This document shows positions 59,826 to 64,000 of a stretch of DNA of 64,000 bases, in pieces. The number at the start of each line of letters is the position of its first letter. Position 1 is the stretch's first letter. Source of the DNA: Ceriagrion tenellum (Eukaryota > Arthropoda > Insecta > Odonata > Coenagrionidae); the NCBI GenBank assembly GCA_963169105.1, contig OY720642.1:77602716-77666715 (forward strand), read 5' to 3'. The translations under genes and the position numbers were made by a program. The notes under the pieces are model-generated. The model was not told where the DNA came from. It did no database searches and saw nothing but the letters and a program-made list of their open reading frames with translations.

Positions 59826-60430
59826 GATGTATCTACATCTACATACTACCCCGTGAGCCGCCGCATGGGTGGGTGGCAGGGAGTGGTAGGTCACCAGCCG
59901 TGCAAAGATGTAAAAGTTTTGGAGGTGAAATGGTGACATGAGGGTGTATTTGGAGGAGCTCAGTTTTTATTGTGGTCACTTATTGTGCGCGGAAAGAACA
60001 AGTTTTTGAACCTATCTGTTCGGCAGAGTATTTCTCTTATTTTATCATATCTGTCAGACCTAGAAATGTAGTGAGGCATCATGATAATATTCTGTGAAGC
60101 TCTGAAAACAAACCAGTTCTGAATAGCTCAAGCAGCCTGAGCCTAGCGTGCAGCCTCAGAGTCTCTAGGGGCTCCCACCTTAATTCCTCTAACAGTTGTG
60201 TAACACTATATGTTCGTTCATAGCAGTTTTTAATGGAGCGTGCTGCTTTTCTTTGTATTTTGTTAATTTTTTTGGTTTAATCTTTATGACCAGGGTCCCA
60301 AATGCTTGCGGCATATTCGAGGTGTGACCTAACCAGAGCGAAGTAGCATCTCTCTTTGACTTTCTCATCCAAGGACCTTCCTATTATATGTTTAAAAAAA
60401 ACCTAGTTTCTTTAATGCTGCGCCACATAT
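59826..60430 (-). pseudogene. LINE B C-terminus and 3' end
   Basis: Plus strand opens with 'atctacatctacatactacc' and 'gtgagccgccgcatgggtgg' (reverse of the LINE B tail). It continues through 'ttgtgcgcggaaagaacaag' and the C-terminal coding part to 'aacctagtttctttaatgct', where a MITE fragment begins. Confidence 0.85.
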
Positions 60431-60435
60431 GTTCT

Positions 60436-60510
60436 GTCATAACGGAGACCATATTCGAATTTCACATTTTAATATGAGCTGCTGTAGATAGCATGAAGTA
60501 ACAATTACAT
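60436..60510 (+). repeat. TTAA-MITE fragment
   Basis: 'cataacggagaccatattcg' followed by 'aatttcac' and 'agcatgaagtaa' matches the interior of the MITE at 1.62 and 10.06 kb. No ends are preserved. Confidence 0.6.
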
Positions 60511-60732
60511 AAAGAGGGACGAGAACCATGGTTAATAGGGGATATTGTTGACTTCATTGGGGCTATGAAAAACAGATATTTCATTCAAGGATTGAGAAGT
60601 ATTCAGACCGTAAGACAAATATGTTAACGGATTGAAGAAGCTAAAACTTGTTTTCTAGAAATCGTATTTGAAATTGGTCGATCCACCCTGGTGTGTAGGG
60701 TCAATAATCTCATACATACAAATTCATAGAAT

Positions 60733-61028
60733 TGGGTTGGTGTGGTGGCTAGAGTACTCACCTACCACACGGGTGGCCAGGGTTCAAATCCCTGCAGAAG
60801 TGGATGTTTTTCAGAGGAATCCGATCCCTACTTGAGTGTCTTGTGGAGGTCACTTCAAGTGGAGTACTCCGTCTGTCGGATGAGACGTTAAGCCGTGGTC
60901 CCCTTGGCGCCTTACGTTAAGAGCAGGCTAATGCTGATGCCAGGTTTCCATCCACCCTTCCTCCCTTACCTATCCCCTATGGCGCAAATGACCTTAGCCA
61001 TCGGTCGCCTCCCCAAATATCCAATCCA
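60733..61028 (+). repeat. tRNA-derived SINE, second full copy
   Basis: Collinear with 7250-7549: TTGGTGTGGTGGCTAGAGTA, B-box GGTTCAAATCCC, then 'ggatgagacgttaagccgtg' and 'cggtcgcctccccaaat'. It lies between two LINE B pieces that overlap in element coordinates, so it did not simply split one LINE. Confidence 0.88.
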
Positions 61029-61345
61029 ATCTCTCTTTGACTTTTTCATCCGAGGACCTTCCTATTATACGCTTAACAAAACCTAGTTTTTTTAATGTTG
61101 TGCCGCATATGTTTTGTATGTGTGTTCCCTACTATATATCTGAAGTTAGGGTAATTCCAAGAAATTTTACTGTATTGGAAGATTTTATGTTTACTCCACC
61201 TACAGTGTAGGTATGGCTTTTGTGTGATGACTTTCGCAGGAAGTGAACTGAGGTGCAGTTACTAATATTTAGTTCTAAACCCCACTCCTGGCACCACAAA
61301 TGACCGTTGTTGAGATCAGATGACAGAATTATCATAGTTGCCAGT
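61029..61345 (-). pseudogene. LINE B reverse transcriptase fragment
   Basis: The minus strand from 61,335 reads MIILSSDLNNGHLWCQEWGL, ELNISNCTSVHFLRKSSHKS and VKFLGITLTSDI, corresponding to the post-motif-C region of the 3.3 kb copy. It continues to the region before HTALKKLGF. The catalytic part is missing. Confidence 0.85.
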
Positions 61346-61386
61346 CACCTCCCCAAATGACCATGATAACTCACGCTCACACAGAT

Positions 61387-61434
61387 TTAACCCTTTGAGT
61401 GCAGCATCATGTCATGCCCCACTCAAAGGGTTAA
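61387..61434. repeat. 48 bp TTAA-ended palindromic unit
   Basis: TTAACCCTTTGAGTG (61387-61401) and its exact reverse complement (61420-61434) flank 'cagcatcatgtcatgccc'. It abuts the MITE at 61435 and shares its TTAA. Confidence 0.85.
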
Positions 61435-62302
61435 GGTAGTTTCAGTGAGATAGGTCCGTAGTCATAATGGATACCACATATTTGAAGTATATGTTTTAAT
61501 TGCGTACGATTTCAGCAACCAGATTAATGCCTGTTCCTTCTGGCATACTTCAATTAACAATGGGGGAAGGGAGAGCAATATTGCCACCTCGAAGCACTTG
61601 TCAAAAGACAAGCCATTTTTCTACACATTAGTAGGGACAGGGAAAGTGCAAGATGGGTCTTTACAGGTGCACCGATGATTATTAATTCAAATATTAAGAG
61701 GCGTAATGCATTCACCCACATAAAAACAGGGACATATTTTACATTGTAAAACATAAACCAAGTTGTGGGAGTCGCAAGAGCCAGAGATGCCATTCGACAT
61801 TAAAGCCTCTGGCTCTTGCAACTCCCACAACTTGGTTTACGTTTTACAATGTGTGTAAAACGTAAATGTGTGTATTTGCCGCTGAGCGGTCTGAGTGAAT
61901 GAACGAACGAATATATATGAGTTAACTTATCTATGACTTAACTCGCTTTTCCTGTAGTACCTTCGTTACTCCTAAACAACTGAAGGTTTTTTTATCCTGA
62001 AAAAATTACTGCTGTGGCAATATGATTAATTATAAAACATAATTGAGATAACATAAACACTGCTCCCTCTGGATGTTTTGATGAGATCTAGGTGTTGGAT
62101 ATTCCAATCTTTTAAATAATGTCTCTCTGGTGTGCATACACTTACCCTTTTCCATGGGAAACAGCGGGTATTTTCGGCAAAAATCTTAGAAAGAAGCTCA
62201 ATAAGGGCTGATATTTTTGTATCGCTGGAAGGGTGAGATATTTTTCCCAAAAATGAGACCATTGATTTCTAGGCAAAATGATATTTCTCTCCAACTAGTA
62301 CC
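61435..62302 (-). repeat. TTAA-MITE copy with internal hairpin sequence
   Basis: Flanked by TTAA at 61431-61434 and 62303-62306. The left end is GGTAGTTTCAGTGAGATAGG. The right end (reverse complement GGTACTAGTTGGAGAGAAAT) and the adjacent 300 bp match the 10.06 kb copy. It is ~300 bp longer than its relatives because it contains the hairpin-bearing segment near 61.55-61.9 kb. Confidence 0.82.
61741..61852. repeat. 112 bp hairpin with 46 bp arms
   Basis: 61741-61786 and 61807-61852 are reverse complements at 44 of 46 positions around a 20-base loop. The arm contains ACCAAGTTGTGGGAGT. Confidence 0.95.
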
Positions 62303-62306
62303 TTAA

Positions 62307-64000
62307 GTCGGAACACATTCAGCGATTAAAAGATTTTAAAACAATTGCTGTTTGAACTAACACAAATATTTTTTACTTGTGTACCATTGCATAGATCATG
62401 ATATAAACTTGACACCTCACAAGGAAATGAGCCATCAGTTCACATTATTCTGTATTAATCAAATGTCAGGAAGAGTTGAGAATGCTACCATTAGGTTTAA
62501 TCCATGCCAGTCTGCCTGATATTATTGAACAAAATAAAGAAAAAGTCAGTAGTAAAGGAGATTGAGTGTGTCTTTTAAGGCCATATTTTAGGCTCATTAA
62601 ATTAAAATGATGTGAAAAAGTTAGTGCATCTTCAAAACCTGATTCACACTATTATTATTCCCATGCCTTTTCTAGTAGAGCACTAATGATAGCTCCATCG
62701 GGAGCTTAAAAATAGACTAATGGCATTTTCTATCATTTGAGCATGTCCCCTCCTGAAATCATATCCTGAATCAGAGTGAAAGGCTGGTTAGGTTTTCAAT
62801 TGAATTGCTTTAAAAAAGTTTAAATGATGGAGAAGAGGCTCTTCACTACAATAGTTTTCCAATGTATTAAACAATGATAGGACTATGCTTCCCATAACAA
62901 TTGAAGCACTTCAAATTTTCCCAATACATTGTCTGAAATAGCAGATTGAATGTAAGCATTTTGATGAGCAGTAAATATTGCACACCCTTACTTCTATCAG
63001 TTATCATTCATACAAGGATGTTTTCAAGATGGCACCATGTATAGCCACATGGTATATGTAATTGGACTGATAAATTTTATCAGATCTCCTCATCAATATT
63101 TAAAGGAGTGAATCAAGTCGAACACAAGCTTCATCGACACAGAAAGGTTTTGATTTAATCAGGACCCACATCTAAACAAACATACTTTCTGTATGTGGCT
63201 AATATCACCAGTTTTTCTGATAGATTATCGATTGACAACCATTAATGCAAAATTCTAGGGGCTGTTATACCCAATTTGGCATGGCTAAGTTTTCCTGGTG
63301 ACCATTCAGGTAAATCTGGGCACACTCCCAATACAACTGCTCTTGACAGATTTATGTGGTATGCTTGATCACAATTCATTGTTCACTGTACTTAGAAATT
63401 TTTTTTTGAAAGCTGTGATTTAATTGCTTAGCGATAGGATCAGATCTAACACCACCATTACTGTATCATGAACACTTTGACATGCAGCCAGAGAGAATAT
63501 GATAATTTTTTCAACAAGAAGAGATGAGTTATTAGAGAAACCTCTCTGAAGGCTTGGATGAGAACACATACATCTGATAAATCTCTTCAAATTTTCATTT
63601 CACCTTTTATCTCTAGTTGCATTCATCCAAAATTGGTCTAGACAATCATGATCTCCATCAAGTTCTTTGAGCACATTCTTCACATACTTAATCTTAATAA
63701 TCCTTGAATTCTTTATCAATACCATTGGCCTCATGGCTGTCAATGCAGTTTAATTCAAAAGAAAATGTTATGATTCCACAACCTACGTGAACCAAATATG
63801 ATAAGAAACCACCAGATGTCCATAATGTATGTGAACATTCTGCGGTTGCAGCAGTTAACTATCGGAGCTCAGATCTACGGGTTAGATGGTCTGACTCTCA
63901 ATGACTACTGGTTCTGTAAATATAATCATCAAATGTTTGAATACAGATCAGAGGGAAGTATTTGGGAAAGGAGCTAATGGGGCATCTGATTGAAATTTCT
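62307..64000. other. Unassigned stretch to window end
   Basis: AT-rich. No gene, splice-supported exon or known repeat was recognised. Confidence 0.4.

Overview
This is an AT-rich, repeat-dense window of an arthropod nuclear genome, most likely an insect. It contains intron-bearing genes with GT-AG splice sites. One exon encodes a ZAD zinc-finger-associated domain, a domain typical of arthropod zinc-finger proteins. There are tRNA-derived SINEs and many 5'-truncated non-LTR retrotransposons. Nothing is organised like bacterial or organelle DNA. I cannot name the species.

The one fully resolved gene is RpS23 (uS12) on the minus strand at 55,832-57,899. It has four coding exons and gives 143 residues, with all splice sites intact. 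A TCTCGCGAGA palindrome lies about 50 bp upstream of its start codon. A second recognisable gene piece is a 45-codon first exon at 49,863-49,997 (+) carrying the N-terminal half of a ZAD domain. I did not find its downstream exons. Three further transcription units on the minus strand are proposed only from splice signals, open frames and poly(A) signals: about 39.56-41.50 kb, 29.67-32.17 kb and 27.81-28.21 kb. None of these matches a family I know.

The rest is mostly transposon debris. Two LINE lineages dominate. 'LINE A' has an AP-endonuclease and a reverse transcriptase with an Arg/Lys-rich tail resembling genes often labelled craniofacial-development-protein-2-like. 'LINE B' is CR1/jockey-like, with a 3' end finishing in TGTAGA-type repeats. 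A third group of 3' ends occurs at 33.7, 35.2 and 47.0 kb. DNA-transposon material includes a PIF/Harbinger transposase fragment at 33.2-33.7 kb, a TTAA-flanked MITE family with at least five copies, and a ~297 bp MITE with ~50 bp terminal inverted repeats (two copies). There is also a CTTAAG-rich MITE at 42.8-43.3 kb and a possible hAT-like inverted-repeat pair at 50.8/55.6 kb. SINEs lie at 7.25 kb (with a 12 bp target-site duplication), 60.7 kb, 20.9 kb and about 9.95 kb.

Layout: 1-13 kb is LINE, MITE and SINE debris. 13-26 kb is LINE-rich with a nested insertion. 26-33 kb holds a minisatellite and two candidate minus-strand genes. 33-41 kb holds Harbinger, LINE 3' ends and a third candidate gene. 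41-50 kb holds hairpins, hammerhead-like motifs, MITEs and the ZAD exon. 50-58 kb holds RpS23 and a MITE copy. 58-64 kb is a pile of LINE, SINE and MITE insertions. I saw no strong evidence of a new multi-gene system. The most useful leads are the unnoticed exons and the structured repeats.
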